In this document: positions 24,424-39,400 of the stretch, piece by piece
Position numbering within the stretch: the first letter of the stretch is position 1
Layout: every line of letters begins with the position of its first letter
Source: Clytia hemisphaerica
Taxonomy: Eukaryota; Cnidaria; Hydrozoa; Leptothecata; Clytiidae
DNA: 64,000 nt
NCBI GenBank assembly: GCA_902728285.1
Contig: CACVBU010000687.1
Coordinates: 24,181 to 88,180, forward strand
Direction of reading: 5' to 3'
Translations under genes and position numbers: made by a program
Notes under the pieces: generated by a model
The model's database searches: none
What the model was told of the DNA's origin: nothing
Seen by the model: only the letters and a program-made list of their open reading frames with translations

Positions 24424-27400
24424 CTTCAAAAATAACGAAAACGATAAATAAAGGATGACATATAATAGGTCTTGTAGAAAGCAAGATGAAATTTAAGGCC
24501 AATCCCCTCTAATGGCTTTTTTTTTTATTAATAATATCTAGAATAAAGGCGAGTGGAGTAGAGCCCAAATAAACAACAAAGACGCTAGTTATAAGTTTTC
24601 AAGTTGTTTTTTAAGGCTCAGCGAACGGCAAACATGTTTAAATAAAATCACTGGTCTAGAAGTTTCATTTGCCAACCGATGGTCATAACAGCATTACATT
24701 GCTAAAGATCTGCCAGTTTAGAATCTCAACTCCACTGGAGCTATACTATGTTTTGTCATTTGGCGGAGTAAAACCCTGATTTTTAGATCCATTTCCCTCT
24801 TGAATAGATCGTCTAGAAACTACAATAAACCAGTATGAAGTAAACAAAAAAATGAAAACGTACCTGAACAATCGAGTACTTTGATAGCGGTCATATCTTT
24901 ACAACAAGCTTTACATAAATTGTGTTCACATTTCTTGCCCTGTAAAATAACAAGATTAAATAATTGCATGCGATTGAAAATTAATTCCCCAAGCCAATGC
25001 ATATCTCCATTACAAACGTAATGGCAACCTAGACAGTAAAGTAGGACCAATTTAGACGAAAGGTGTAAAAACAAGCTACATGCTGAATGGACCTACCTGA
25101 AGATTGATGTAATACGACAATTAAAAAAATTGAAACAATAGTATAGTTCATGGCATTTTCAAATCATGGTTCGTTTTGTGATGATACATTAAAATTAAAC
25201 TAGCCCTCGGTCTGTAAAATGCCAATAAATCAGGTGACGATATGAAAACAATAAAATCTTAATTTGCATTATCATCAGTATCTATAGAAAATAGAAAAAA
25301 AGTTGAACTTGTTTCTAAGATCCCAAATAAATTTCTGTAAATTTTGTAAATACACGAATGAGACCTGCAAATAATTCGAACTACCGACGCTGCTAATTGA
25401 CAGGTGGAATTATTGATGATTGTGAGAATATTGTGTACCCGGACTGGTACAGATAAAGAGTTTGTAATCTTACGAACTGTTCTTATAACAGACAATATAA
25501 AATTTCCATCAGCTTTTTAATTTGACGCTCCTTCGTATATTAATTTCCTTTGTTTGTATATAGCATATTCCCAAATGACATTTTCTCTACGTTTTCTTTA
25601 TACTAGGATAATTAATTTTAATTATTAGGCAATTATTTCATGCCATACTATCTCCGATTCTTTCACGCTTGGGACTTCTGAATTCATTCTAATTTTGATT
25701 TGATTGGAGAAGGTTGTTTTTGACATGAGTTGACTTCCTCAAGAAATTCAGTGGAAATTTATCGTTTTCGTATGGCAAAGTATCTTGTATCCAGTTTCTT
25801 GTTGTAGTGATTACTCGCCTTTAGTTCTCACTACCTTTCTGGTCAGCATCTCACTCGTGGCCAGCTGGTGAGTTTTTCTGCTGTTTTCATTTGTTCTTTT
25901 TCATAGGCTTAGGGTAGGTTTTTGTCTGGCCTCTGGTCTTCTCTGTTTGGCCTCGTTTTTCTCTTTCTTTTTGGCATTTTTCTGTTTTATACATTTTTAG
26001 GTTAAGTTAAGTTAGGATTTAAGTTCTAGAATTTTCTGTTAGTTTGTCATTCATTTTTCTCATATTTATCTCAGTTTAATCATTTCCGTTTATCAGTCAA
26101 TTAGTCAAATTTTCTCTAATTAGGATCAAATTTTGTCTTGTCAAATATTTATGAATTTTCGTTTTTCTTTCTTCATTTAGTTTGAATATATCATATCTCG
26201 ACCCTCTCGCGTCAAGATTATTTCGGACACACCCCAGGTGCGATGCACTAGGCCCACAGAGTTGTGTGTTTCAAATGAAGAAATGTCAAAACATATTTAA
26301 CTTACCCAGGGGTTGTTCTTGCAAGTCACGCATAGCGGCCATTTGTCTTTGGAACTATGAAGCAAGGAAAGAATACTTGATCCTTACAAACTTATCTCTT
26401 GTACTTGCACGATTTAGAAATTTTCATTCGACGCACTATATCTCTGAAGGTCGGGAAGATTTCTCAACATCGGGAAGGCTTGGATAACGGAATTTCGCCC
26501 GACTGTCTCATAGATTTTGCAGTGGGAGGCCTGAACTCTAGCCCTCGTTTTCGGGTGTTAGTTGGTCCAATCGAAATATTTTCAGGCTTATTCACAAGGG
26601 CAGTTCAGCCCGACCGGGAATACGAAACATCAGGTAGACTATCATTCCTCTCATGGGAAATTGGGCCACTGACATCAAAACGTTTCGATTGACTTTACCA
26701 ATTCTATGAAATGTCGTCAGGACATCAATCAGATGTATATGGTTCTAGATTCTAAGCCGTTTTTAATGAAATCTTCTATTTTGAGCTCTCATAAAGAAAG
26801 AAAGCAGAGAAAAACACCGAGCTAAACAAAGGCGTACGGATTAAAGAATGTTTGACATCGAAATATTTTTCATAGTAGCGAAAAAAGCAAAAAAATCAAA
26901 AGTCAAAAAGAATTGACGTACCTTTAGGGAATAAGCCTTTGCCGTGCTGTTGGTGTTTTTCACGTATAGCTTTTCGTTTGGAGGGCGGTTTTATTTTTGC
27001 TTTTGCTTTCACTTCTTCACCGCCCTCTTCGAGTGGTCTTTTCTCGCCCGATGTTGTTTTTGGTCTAAGTGAGGTAGAGAAGCGAAAGTTTTGTGGATTT
27101 AAGGACACGATTTTTTTGGGAATTTACGACACATCTCCTGAAATAACTTGCTAGTTAATTGAAACCATCCTAACATTCTGAATACAAAATTTTAACAACA
27201 GTTTCTAAATATGTTGCTCAAACGAAATGATTGACACCCCTCAAACGGTAACTAGGAAATAAAAACCACCCCTTTGAAGCTGCAAAGAGAATGGGTTCAA
27301 GTGAACCAGGGCCTCGCTTCCAGTAAAAGACAACCAGGAGAGTTTTGTCTCATCGAGCCAATTCTTGTTGATATGGGATTAAACTTAAATGTCAAATGTA

Positions 27401-30400
27401 GAGTCTAAAACTGTTCCGAGAACTGTTTAACTGTTTATATTTTTGGAAAGTTCAAATTGTCATTTCTCGATTTTGAAAAAGAGTTAGGCAAAAACATTTG
27501 AAGGTCTTTCTCAGGAGCACGGAAAGAATCTAATAGCGAAAGGATCTCAAACTCAAACCATCTGGTTATACCTTCTATCAGGGTATTGGAAAATATTAGC
27601 TCTCAATAACTGTGGGTGTGGTGCGACCTACAAAGGACAAACACCTGAAATTATATAACGTTAGTAAATAGAAACCATCTCTAGCATTTCATACAAAATT
27701 TCCTACACCTAGTTTCTACTTACGGTGGTCTAACGTACGGTTGACATCTCCAAAAGGGAAGTTGACCGATCTCCTCACTGTCTTTACCCTCCTCTATTTC
27801 TTTGTCCGCGATCGCCTACAAATGGAATGGATTATGGTTAGGTACTTAATAGACGGGGAATGGTAAATGATCAAAAAACTGGTTTGGAAACTGTACTGAA
27901 ATAGTATTTTTGAAATAAGCAGCCGTAGCATGAAGGTAAAACTTATGGGCAAGCTTGTGGCCTTGACCCCCAGCCAGGTCAAAGGAAAGATTTACAAAAT
28001 GGTACTTAATGCCTCCTTTCTCTCACATGCTCAGCAACTAAAGAGGGAGTGGCATACTAAAGAACTGGGAGTCATCGGGTCATCATTAATTTAAAGGGCA
28101 ATTAAATATCAAAATTTATAAACAGGATGGATCCACTTCGTCGAATCTTCCAGAGCAAAGATAAACATGAAAGTAAATTTGAATCAGTCACAGTTGGAAG
28201 AAGAGGTTTCACGATCAAAAATATAATCTGTCTCTCTTCTCTCACCTTGGCTTTTTCTTTGATCGTATCCGATATTTTGCACATATCTTCGAATTTCTTT
28301 ACCTTACCAAGCGGATGTCGCAGTTCTGGGAAATTATCCAAACTGAAAGCAGAGTAAAGCAAAGTATTAGAAAACAGTAAAATTTTCTTTTTAATCTAAA
28401 CACCCCTGTGTCACAGACCCGCTGGGACCCAAGCAAAAGTTTCCTCCCCGGTGGGAAAATACCCTGGAAATTCAGCCCCAGTGGGAATTTGACTTTGATT
28501 TCATCCCCATTCAAGATCAAATGTTTAAAAATTGCACTCCGAAACCATCCCCACTGGATTATTTAACCTTAGAATATTAAAATTGTTATCCCCATTGAGA
28601 TTTCAAAAGGAATTTTTATTCCCTCTGAGGAAAAGGTTCCACCGGAGCTGTGAGACAAGGGTGTATTTAAGATTCCTGAGTGTGAAAAGTTGCAAGATGC
28701 TTTATCTTATAGCCCTCAAAAATTGACAAGAGAGTTGATGCACTCATGGTAGAGAAAAGTTGCAAGATGCTTTTTTTATAGCCTTCAACAATTGACAAGA
28801 GAGTTGATGCACTCATGGTAGAGAAAAGTTGTAAGATGCTTTTTTTATAGCCTTCAAAAATTGACAAGAGAGTTGATGCACTCATGGTAGAGAAAAGTTG
28901 TAAGATGCTTTTTTTATAGCCTTCAAAAATTGACAAGAGAGTTGATGCACTCATGGTAGAGAACAATGAGGTACAAAAATGCTGAAACAATATGATTTTT
29001 AAAAAGAAAATTTTAAGAAGAATCGTGAGCCTGAAATCACGGAATTGAGGTTCAAAGAAGTGAACACCGGCTACAACGCTACAACTAGACGATGTTATCG
29101 TCCGTTACAGTGATAGTCACTGACCTTTATATAACCCTGGACCAAACAATATCTGCCATCTTTGATTGGAGTTTTTTTAGAATTGGTACCCAAGGAGAAG
29201 CCATTGCAATGTTAAAAATTAACGTCTAAGGCCGCTACATCATCAAAAGAATTTGAGGAAAAGTAGACCTAGCGCTCTCGATGCATTTACACCGCTATCG
29301 AGTAGTGCCGACATTAGGGTACCACTTTTCAAAAAACTCCGATCAAAGATTTTGCTTGACTGGGATTGAGAAGCTTTGTCCAGGGTTATATAAAGGTCAG
29401 TGGTGATAGTAAAGACGGGAAAAGATGGCGGTAGGGTGTTATGGCGGTATACGGAAAAAATCGGAGGGAAAATTTCGACAAAGAAACTCTACTGACTGTA
29501 AACTCTTTTTGGCAAAAAAACTCGTTTGCGAATTTTCTTCGGATTTGGGCTTATTTCTTAGATAGTGATTTGTCTTATACTATAGCATAGTCTAAGCTAC
29601 AACATCTCAATATTGCAAATTTGAAATGTAAAAAAAAATAGAAACAACTGACTGAGCTTCAACAAAAATTTATTACGATGAAGGTACTTGCATATAGTAT
29701 AACCCCCTCAGATAAGGCCGAAACGTTTGGAACAAATTTTGCGTTTTCACAAAAGCTTCGATGGGATCAATTTATAATGATCCGTCGTGATTTCATGGTA
29801 CAGAGGTTCTCACTCGAGGTTAAGTATCGATGGGCAAGTGCAGACGAGATTCGTGCAGTCCTTGTTCGCAATATATTGCTATATCATACATAAATATCTT
29901 AAACATTGCTTTAGAAGAAGAACTCAATCGATGTGGGACATGATTGCAAAATCAGTCAACTCTCTCTAATTCGAATCCCTATTAATCTTATATTAATCTT
30001 TCTGTAATTCGAACATTAATCGCCTCAGCTGGAAAGTTATCCAAAAATACACTCGGTAATTCGAACCTTTATATAATTCGATGAAAATTCTTGGTCCCAT
30101 GAGGCCTTATCCTCAAATGGTCCTTATTTTCGGTAGGTTCTATTTTAGTCGACCGTTAATCAAACGAAGGTTTAATGAAAAAATATATAAATTACTTTTA
30201 TTTTAATCATGTGTAATGTGAAAAGTTTTTCAATAAATTGCATACAGCCTTTCAACGTGAATTCACCCAAAAAAAAATTGGTGATATATGTGCGAGGTGC
30301 TTTTTTAAAAAACAATTTTATCATATCTGTACATAAAAGTCGACAGTGTGTGTCATATAATTTAATGAAATTAAATAAAACAAGCAACATGCTGAATGGA

Positions 30401-33400
30401 ACTACCTAATGATTAACATCAGATGAAAATAAGAAAAAAGTGACAAAAATTGTACAAAAATTCAGAATGGAAAAATAAAGCTTGTGTGTTGAATAATGTA
30501 AAATGGTAAAAAGGAATGTCCCCAAATACGAAAATCACTTAAACCATTCAGACCCAAAAAACCTTTTAAGCTGTTTTTGGCCCAAATTTGCCCAAAAAAA
30601 ATTCCTTAAAAATCTGGCTCCGTCACATTTTGGGCATTGTCATTTTGCATCATTGTGCAAAAAATCAGAAAAAAATTATGAGTCAACATTGAGAAAAGCA
30701 ATATTTTCTTATTTGGTTAAAGGGAATTTCCCCAAAATACGAAAATCCGTCTTTTAAGGCGAATAAGAATTTTCCAGGAAAAAACAATTCAGCCATTCTT
30801 TAAAGAATCTTGCCCTCCATCTTTGTACAAAAAATCAGAAAAAAGTAATGACAGAATTTTGCACAAAGTCCAAAAAACCCTATTTTTAGGTAGTTTTTGG
30901 CCCAAATTTTCCCAAATATATTTTTTTTCGAAAATCGGGCTCCAACACATTTTAGGCATTGCCATTTTGCATCATTGTGCAAAAAATCAGAAAAAAATAA
31001 CTAGTCAACATTGAGAAAAGCTATATTTTCTTATTTGGTTAAAGGGAATTTCCCCCAAAATACGAAAATCCGTTTTTTAAGGCGAATAAGAATTTTCCGG
31101 GAAAAACCACTTCAGCCATTCTTGCCCTCCATCTTTGTACAAAAAATCAGAAAAAAGTAATGACAGGATTTTGCACAAAGTCCAAAAAAACCTATTTTTA
31201 GGTAGTTTTTGGCCCAAATTTGCCCAAATAAATTTTTTCTCAAAAATCGGACTCCGTCACGTTCTGGGCATTGCCATTTTGCATCATTGTGCAAAAAATC
31301 AGAAAAAACTAATGAGCCAATCCTGAGAAAAGCTGGTAACAGACGGACATGGGTTAATTTATAGAACATCCACCGGGGCACCCGGCGGTAGGTCCAAAAA
31401 TTCAAATTATAATTTTACGAATATGAAATAACACATTACCTAATTACACAATAGGTATGTTTTCTTTCAAAAAACTGCATGTATAACAATCCTAGTGTGG
31501 GACCGTTTTTACAAAAATTTAACTAATCCGTTGTCTCATAAGTTTTAAAAGTCAGCTTCACATATTTGAAGATTTTTTTTGTGATCGTTTACAATGGCTT
31601 CGAGATGCATACATATTCACGAGAAACAGCATTAAACTGTGAAACATTGGTTACTGACTGTTCGGATCAAATCATTTACATTATAACATGTTTACTGTGG
31701 AAATCTTGTCAATTTGTTCTTGGTTCGGACATGTGGCTTTTATAATCATTAATTAAATTTGCTTAGTTCGGTTTTAACATCAAATAAACTTCTTGGATCT
31801 TTTTCACGCTAGCAGAACAAACAGCAAATTCACCAAGCTTCGTCAAATTTTTCTTCACGACGGAAAAGCCTCTTTTTATAACTTTTGTAATGAAATCCAT
31901 CCGAGACAGAATAACAATATTGTACAGAAAGGTCTCTAATTTGTCCTTAGTTTGGACCTGTAGCTTTTAACATCAATTGAATTTCCTGAATCGCGTCACT
32001 GTCGACGTACGTCCTCCAGCGGAGAAAATTGGGATGGTTCGGGTCAAGGTACATACAATCATTTAACCAGAACGGACCGTGGCCGCGTGTAATACAAGAC
32101 GATCCGTAACTTCGATCAGGTGTATGGAATTTCTTTCCGTTCAGGTTTTGTGGACCCGTCAAAGATTCTATCCCGGCCAGTAGAGTTTCATTGAAATGAA
32201 GAGTATAATCTTGACTTTCGTTATTGATGTAAAATTCACCGTATCTTGAGATGAGAGTCTCACCTGTGTATGCTTCAGCGTGCACCAAAAAATCATGCTT
32301 CGCAGAGATACTCATTTCATGGATAAAATCGTTTCCTAGCCAAAATTCTCGATGTGGGTCACCAAAGCCTACTTTATAATCATTCCAAGAGCGTTGGAAA
32401 TCTAAGTGGCGAGGCTGATATCGTCGTTGGAAAACAATCCAACCTCCGCCCTCAATATCCATGTTGCATCTGATATCTTTCAAAAAACGCCCCATCCAGT
32501 TCACCTTGTAAACACCCGACGCCCTCGCTCCAATACTGTACCAATCTTTACAATCCCTCGCATTGATGAAGTAGCGAATTCGAAAAGAAACCCTGACCAG
32601 ATCTTCACGCATGGTAGCGCTATCGTAAAATTGACATTCATATTGATTACTGGATGTTTGTTTGATGGTGTATGAATGACATTTACGAGTGGTACCACAG
32701 ACACTTATACATTGTTCTTTGAACTTGGATGAAAATGTGAAGTAAGGGTCTTTAGAAGGATGACCATTAGATGTAATGAGGTGATATTGGTTAGGTGAAG
32801 TATTTGTAATCAACAGCAAAATGATAAACAAAGAAAGATGATAACATTTCTTCATTTTTTCTTGAATCAACTCCTCAATTTTCATTAGGAATACTCATAC
32901 GGATATACAGAGCCTCCCAAAATTATTTTTAAGATTTTCAATTTTGAAATTTAAATTATCAATAGAGAAACTTGCCGCAAAAAAGAATTTAATAATGAAT
33001 TTGTCATTGAAATGTTTCTATGGTAACGGAAATGATAATGAAAACAAACACGCTATGTGATTTATTAATTAATTTGAAGTCAAATATGAAATAATTTCTT
33101 TTCAATAAACGGAACAATTTCAAATCTTGTTTGGCTCGTGTTTCGTGTGGTTTTGAATTTGGAGTCACCACGGGGTCACTACACAAGAAATTTAGAAACA
33201 CCGCTCAATTGGGCTGCATTTGTTGCCAATATATCGTAAATAGAATATCAATAATTCAACATTTATTAAGAAAATCGATAGGGGGTAACTAGCTTTGGAG
33301 AAAATCAGACACGAATGTGGTCAGTATTATTTTTGAATTTCGCAAACTCTCGATTCGTTGAACGAACTTTTAATCGATTAAAAAAAATACTTTATTAGTT

Positions 33401-36400
33401 GTCGACTTCTATATTTGGGTAAGGTAATCAGGGAAGGGGTCATCCAATCAACTTGTTTTTGCTTGAAACTTCATTTATAGTTTAGGAACACAAATTCATA
33501 CCGTGATATTTTATGGTCTTTCATTTGGAATTTCTTTTCTAATATCCTTTTTATGGTGGTTTGTAAATTAAATTAAAGTCATCGGAAAGAAAATTGCCCC
33601 GATAGGGGTTCTAAGCTTTTTCTATTAATAGCACACTTATTTCCAGATGTGACGTATTAGGACCTGTCAAGAGCCTTATCAAATTTCAGGCGTAAACTAT
33701 TTCATCTGCGTTGAGCTAATCCGAAAACCGCAAAATCTACGAAATTTAGTCCTTGAAAAAAAATATTCCATTGAAATAATTGTTCAAACGAGAGAAAAAT
33801 AATTTTGAGTTTTGAACATACCACTTTTGCCACATGCGAAATAAATGTCCTCTCACATAACTCAAATTGGTCGGATATTGATTGCAGTATGCTAAGTATT
33901 TATCCACCATCTCCCATGCAGGCGGTTGCCGCCCTGTGAATATGGCGGGATTGTATAATGCACCCTCTAAAAAGTGAAAAAAAAAACATTGTCTGAATAG
34001 CCTCATATAACTGATGGAATTACTTCTAACACCTACGTGAATACTGTCGAACGTGCTAACCGCACTGGCTCAACATCAGTACCTTGCAGGTCCGACTGTA
34101 AAATTGATAAAAATCAAAAAAATTCAAACAATTTCCTATTTAGTCAATAACGCCACCATGTTTTCCCTTTATTTTTTTTTAGAGACTTTCATTTCAAAAC
34201 AAAGTTATCTAAACGTAAATAAAAACACATCCCTGCAAACATTAGATTTCCAGGTTTGTAATGATTCCTCCTGCAGTTGAGCGTATTTATGGTTAAAAAC
34301 CTGATAAGAGAGAAAGAAGACCGACCTGCACTCATCACAGCATCCACTTTTGTATACTCTATACATTTTTCGACGTCCCGCAAATACTGGATGTTTCCGT
34401 TAGCAAATACGGGCACGGAAACAGCCTCCTTGACCGCTTTGATGTGATCCCAACTTGCAATACCGGTGAGCGGGCCTCGTTGTTCGCGACGTCGTCCATG
34501 AACTGTGATGATCTGAGAAAAGCGAAAGTTTAGGTAATAGGGCATTCTGTACTTCGTTAGCTCTGATAATGCGGGTATATATGATGTGGTCTGGTCTGTG
34601 TACCGTGTTTATTTTATGTGCACAGTGATCGTAGCTGTAGGACTATTTATCTCCGGCCAAAACCTGTTCCCTTTCTCTTTAGGTCTATCAATAAGGAGCC
34701 GAATGGTCAGTGTGCGAGCGCTTAAATCAAAGGCCCGCTCCTTCAAATATTCCGTTCAGTTCTTAGATAGCCTAGATCCCATGAAAGTAATCGCAAGACT
34801 GTCAAAAAATCCGAGACTACACAAAAAATGTCTATTCTGTTTGTATGTCTATAGTTAGTTCAGTAGAAAACTATAGTAGTACTTTCCAGCTGGCGAGCAA
34901 AATCTCCAAAGTTCCACAAATTAATTCCGTCATCGAGAGATTGTATTTATTTTCTCTCAACTAGTTAGAAAGTAAAGTATATAGCAGGATATCAATGGTC
35001 ATGCTTTTTTCTTGTACTATTGTGAATGAATCTGAGCACCAAATGTCAACATTTATTACAGACTCTCCAATCTTCTTACCTTAGCCCCCGCTCGTTCCAA
35101 TCTTTTTGCATATTCGACAGTCTTTTCGATACTTTCATAAACACGTATTTTACAGGTGATAGGTTTCTTGATTCGCGCACAGGCTGTCTGTACTGAAGAA
35201 AGAAGGAAAGAAATAATATTATTTCGAAATTATGAAAGTAGAGCATCAAATGCATCAAAATTCCAGGACATACGCTGGTCAAAGTTCTTTCCCGATATTT
35301 GCCGTTATTGAGTTACACGAAAACTGAAAAACAAAATATGAATTCATATATATAGCCAGAGAGTGGCAAAAATTGTTTTACGAAATTTTAATACAAATGC
35401 CATTTCCTTATGATTATATGGGACACCTCCAGCTAGCTCGGTTTAATGGGATCAAATCCTTTTTTGAAGTCACGTGATATATTTTCAGTTTCTTCGTTCA
35501 CCAAAGCAGTTGCAATGTAACGTCTTCGATAACATTTTTGAATCCCATTGCCGTGTGACCCGTTTATATTTAATATCAATATTGGGATCCTTCCCAAATT
35601 AAGTTAGATAACAGGAAGGTGGGCTTGCCCAGCTCTCTGAAAGCCTGCCACCATATGAACAGTTACTTATAGTACCAACGTCACTTAAATAAAACTGACG
35701 TCAAATAAAACAAATATTGAAAATATCAAATCATAAAAAAGGCAAAAAAAGACGTTTGGTGAAGATAGAAGGAGAAAGGGATTTGTTGGGCTTTGCTTGG
35801 GAAATAAGAGGTACACTTAAAGAAAGGTATATTTCATACATTTGCGGATTCAAAAAATAGCACAACAATTGGTATAGTGTTAATTAAGCAATTCTTAATA
35901 AATCTTTGTCTATTTTCTTTTAAGTCTCTAGTCTCCCAAGTTGTCTGTATTTCAAATTTAAATCACTATATTTCTAGCACTTCATATTTAGCCATTTTTC
36001 AAGCAATCGAGTTTTTTTTACCTTCAATAGCTGATCATGATCTCACTTCTTTTTTTTCACAAGCTTATTTTCAAGCATCAATCTCACATTCAACAACACT
36101 ACTTTTGCTCTTCTTTTGTTCCGACAAATAATTATTGTTTAAGATAAATTTTTATTTTATTGATTTTTAATTTATTTCATATTTCTCAATCCAATTCTGA
36201 TGAATACTGTCTGATACTATGCTTAGTCTCCACCATTTAGAATTTCTCCGAGTTTTGAGCCTTGCCTGCAGAGTTATATCTTTCAGAAGTGAATAGGCCT
36301 CACTGAAGAGATATATAGCTCTGTATTTCAACTTGCCCAGAAAGGACAGTAGTACAATTTTATCCAAGCTTCAATTTATGATTTTTATCTCAATCGAGAG

Positions 36401-39400
36401 AATAAACTTTTGGTCGTAAGTATATTTTTGCAAATTGAAAATTATATATACATAGTAATTTATTTATTTATTTAGTTTACTTATTATAAATAGGACGAAT
36501 AGCCATTGAGATATATGGAAGTGCCTGAAATACAATTAATTAAAAAAAAAATTAAATCAATTATACTGTAAACTAATTAAGAAACATTCAAAAAGAAATG
36601 TCCCATCATTGAGATTTTTATCCTTCAAACGATCCTTAAATTTAGAAGAATTATTTTTTTTTATTTTTTTTTTTTTTTTTATTATTAATTGTCTTTCAGG
36701 CTCTTCCATATTTTACAATGGCTATTCGTCCTATATGTAAAAATAATCATATTTAAATAAAAAGATAATTATATTCTATGAAAAAAAATATGCTGTAGAA
36801 ACAAAACACACAAAAAAAAAACTCAAGAATACTGACAAAGCTCACAAAATTGCAGATTGTAAAACCGTAAAACTGTAGAAACAAAACACAAAACAAAACT
36901 CAAGGATACTAGCAGAGCTCGCAAAATTGCAGAAAAAGAAAACAGAAAGTATAGCTTGTTGGTGTTGTAGTGGTTGATTAGGAAAAGTTCGGTTGAGTTG
37001 TAATAGTATTGAAGTAGCTAATCCTGCGAAAATTTCAGTGTTGATCAGACCACCAGACTAAAATATCAAGTAAATATTGTAAGGTAAATATTAATAATAT
37101 AACCACTAGACCTCATGATCATAGAATCTACAATATATTGGCTTGAAATAGGAAAAATTTTGAAAGTGAGTGAGGTGCCAAGAAAAAGAAAAAAAACTGA
37201 CACGACCCGAAAAACGTTGCTAAGACTTGAACATGATGAGAAATTGTAGAGTTGAATACTGCTAACTCGAACGAAGAAAACTTTAAGATTAAGTAATGTA
37301 TAGATTGATGTGAGGTTACCGATTGTAGAAAAAAAAAAAAACAAGCTAGATGCTGAATGGACCTACCTGATGATGAAAGTTAGATAGCAATGCAAGGAGA
37401 AAAATGAAAAAAATCAGTCAGAAAACATAGCGTTTAGCGAAAATGCATAACGCAAGAAATTCATCATTGACTGATGGTGGGGGGAGAGGGAAGGGTTGTA
37501 GGGAAAAAATAAATAGAAAGTCCTGGTCGCAAAAATCAGTTTTATTGACAATTGGATCATGCTTGATGGTGAGCATTGTTATCAATAATGTTTTTGTGTG
37601 AAAAACATAGAAATATAAGGAAAAAATCCAATGAAAATCTGCAAAAACAGCGATTTCCGGAATTTTTAACCGGGAAAAAATTGTTCTCAAAAATCAAGCT
37701 CGGCCATGTTTTGAGCATTGCGAATACGCATCTTTCTGCAAAAAATCAGAAAAAACTAAAAATAAAAATTTGAGAAAATGTCAAAAAACCGGTTTTTCCG
37801 GCATATTTCCGGCATTTTCGGCCAGAAAAAAATGTTTTTCGAAAATCGGGCTCCGTCACATTTTAGGTATTGTCATATTGCGTCAGTATGCAAAATTTCA
37901 TAAAAAAATATAAAGTACAGCTCGAGAAATTCAAGGAATACTGTCTTTCCGGCGAAAATAGGTTGTTCCGGCGACTTTTAAAATAGTTCCGGCTTCAAAA
38001 ATCAATTTTATTGAAAATTGAAACATGCTTGATGGTGGGCATTGCTATTAATAATGTTTTTGAATGAAAAAACAACCAATTATAAGGAAAAAGTCCAATG
38101 AAAATCTAGAAAAACGGCGATTTCCGGCATATTTCAGGCATTTTCTGCCGGAAAATTTTTTTTCTCAAAAATCGGACTCGGCCATGTTTTGGGCATTGTT
38201 AATAAGCATCTTTGAGCAAAAAATCAGAAAAAAACTAATGATAAAATCTCGAGAAAATGCCAAAAAACCAGTTTTTCCGGCATATTTCCGGCATTTTCGG
38301 CCGGAAATGAATTTTTTTCGAAAATCGGGCTTCGTCACAATTTAGGTATTGACATTTTGCATCAGTGTGCAAAATTTCATGAAAAAATATAAAGTACAGC
38401 TCAAGAAATTCAAGAAATACCGTTTTTCCGGCGAAAATCGGCTTTTCCGGCGATTTTTAGAAAGTTCCGGCTTCAAAAATCAGTTTTATTGACAATTGAA
38501 TCATGCTTGATCGTGGACATTGCTATTAATAATGTTTTTGTGTGAAAAAACAACGAAATATAAGGAAAAAGTCCGATGAAAATCTGCAAAAACGGCGATT
38601 TCCGGCATATTTCCGGCATTTTCGACCGGAAAAGATTTTTCCTCAAAAATCGGACTCGGCCAAGTTTTGGGCATTGATAATACGCATCTTTGTACAAAAA
38701 ATCAGAAAAAACTAATGATGAAATCTTGAGAAAATGCCAAAAAACCGGTTTTTCCGGCATATTTCAAATGATTTTTTTTCGAAAATCGGGCTCCGTCACA
38801 TTTTGGGCATTGCCATTTTGCATCATTGTGCCAAAAATCAGAAAAAACTAATGAGCCAATCCTGAGAAAAGCTGGTAACAGACGGACGGACGAACGGACG
38901 AACGGACGGACAGAGGTTAATTTATAGGACCTCCAGGTAGGTCCAAAAATTAGATATAACGTGTATAAAATATTGCCAGACTACGATCTAATAAATACTT
39001 TTTTAAAATATTACGAAATTTTTTGTGATCAGGTTCTTCCCTGATCGCTTTTGGAATATCATTCAAAAGGCGACTTGCCTTGCCAACAAATAATTTTTCC
39101 GATACATTAGTCTCGTATTTAGATTCAACTTCCTCAACATTACGAGTATTACGTCCAGCGACTCTTAATTTAAAACCTTTTAAGTACGATGGAAACTCAT
39201 CCTGGTGAATCGATTTGTGTGCGAGTTTCAAAAGTTCAAAATTAATTTGCTGCTGGATCGGTAACCAACCAAGCTGTACTACATCCTCGATTGTAGAATA
39301 TCTCAGCGTCACAAAAGCTGCAATTCTGCATAGCAGTTTATCAAGTTTTTTCAACTGGATTTGTGGCAGGTTCCAGAACAACGAACAACAGTAGTGTAAC

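Larger units (their letters stand above)
24424..28245 (-). other. DUS1L-B introns 7-11 (non-coding parts)
   Basis: Introns between the exons listed. The 1.37-kb intron 10 holds the 5' end of the repeat also seen at 30380 and 37341 (GCTACATGCTGAATGGACC at 25075-25093). Nothing else recognised. Frames at 26182-26692 are not conserved domains. Confidence 0.6.

Noticed and set aside
25071-25100. Spliced-leader RNA gene (CAAGCTACATGCTGAATGG read against AGGTAGGTCC donor-like text)
   Set aside because: The sequence is the end of a dispersed repeat also at 30380 and 37341. I see no Sm site or stable three-stem fold.
26939-27154. Plus-strand 71-codon frame
   Set aside because: Antisense shadow of DUS1L-B exon 9.
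28667-28990. 107-codon repeat protein
   Set aside because: Product of a 69-bp minisatellite period. No start context or domain.
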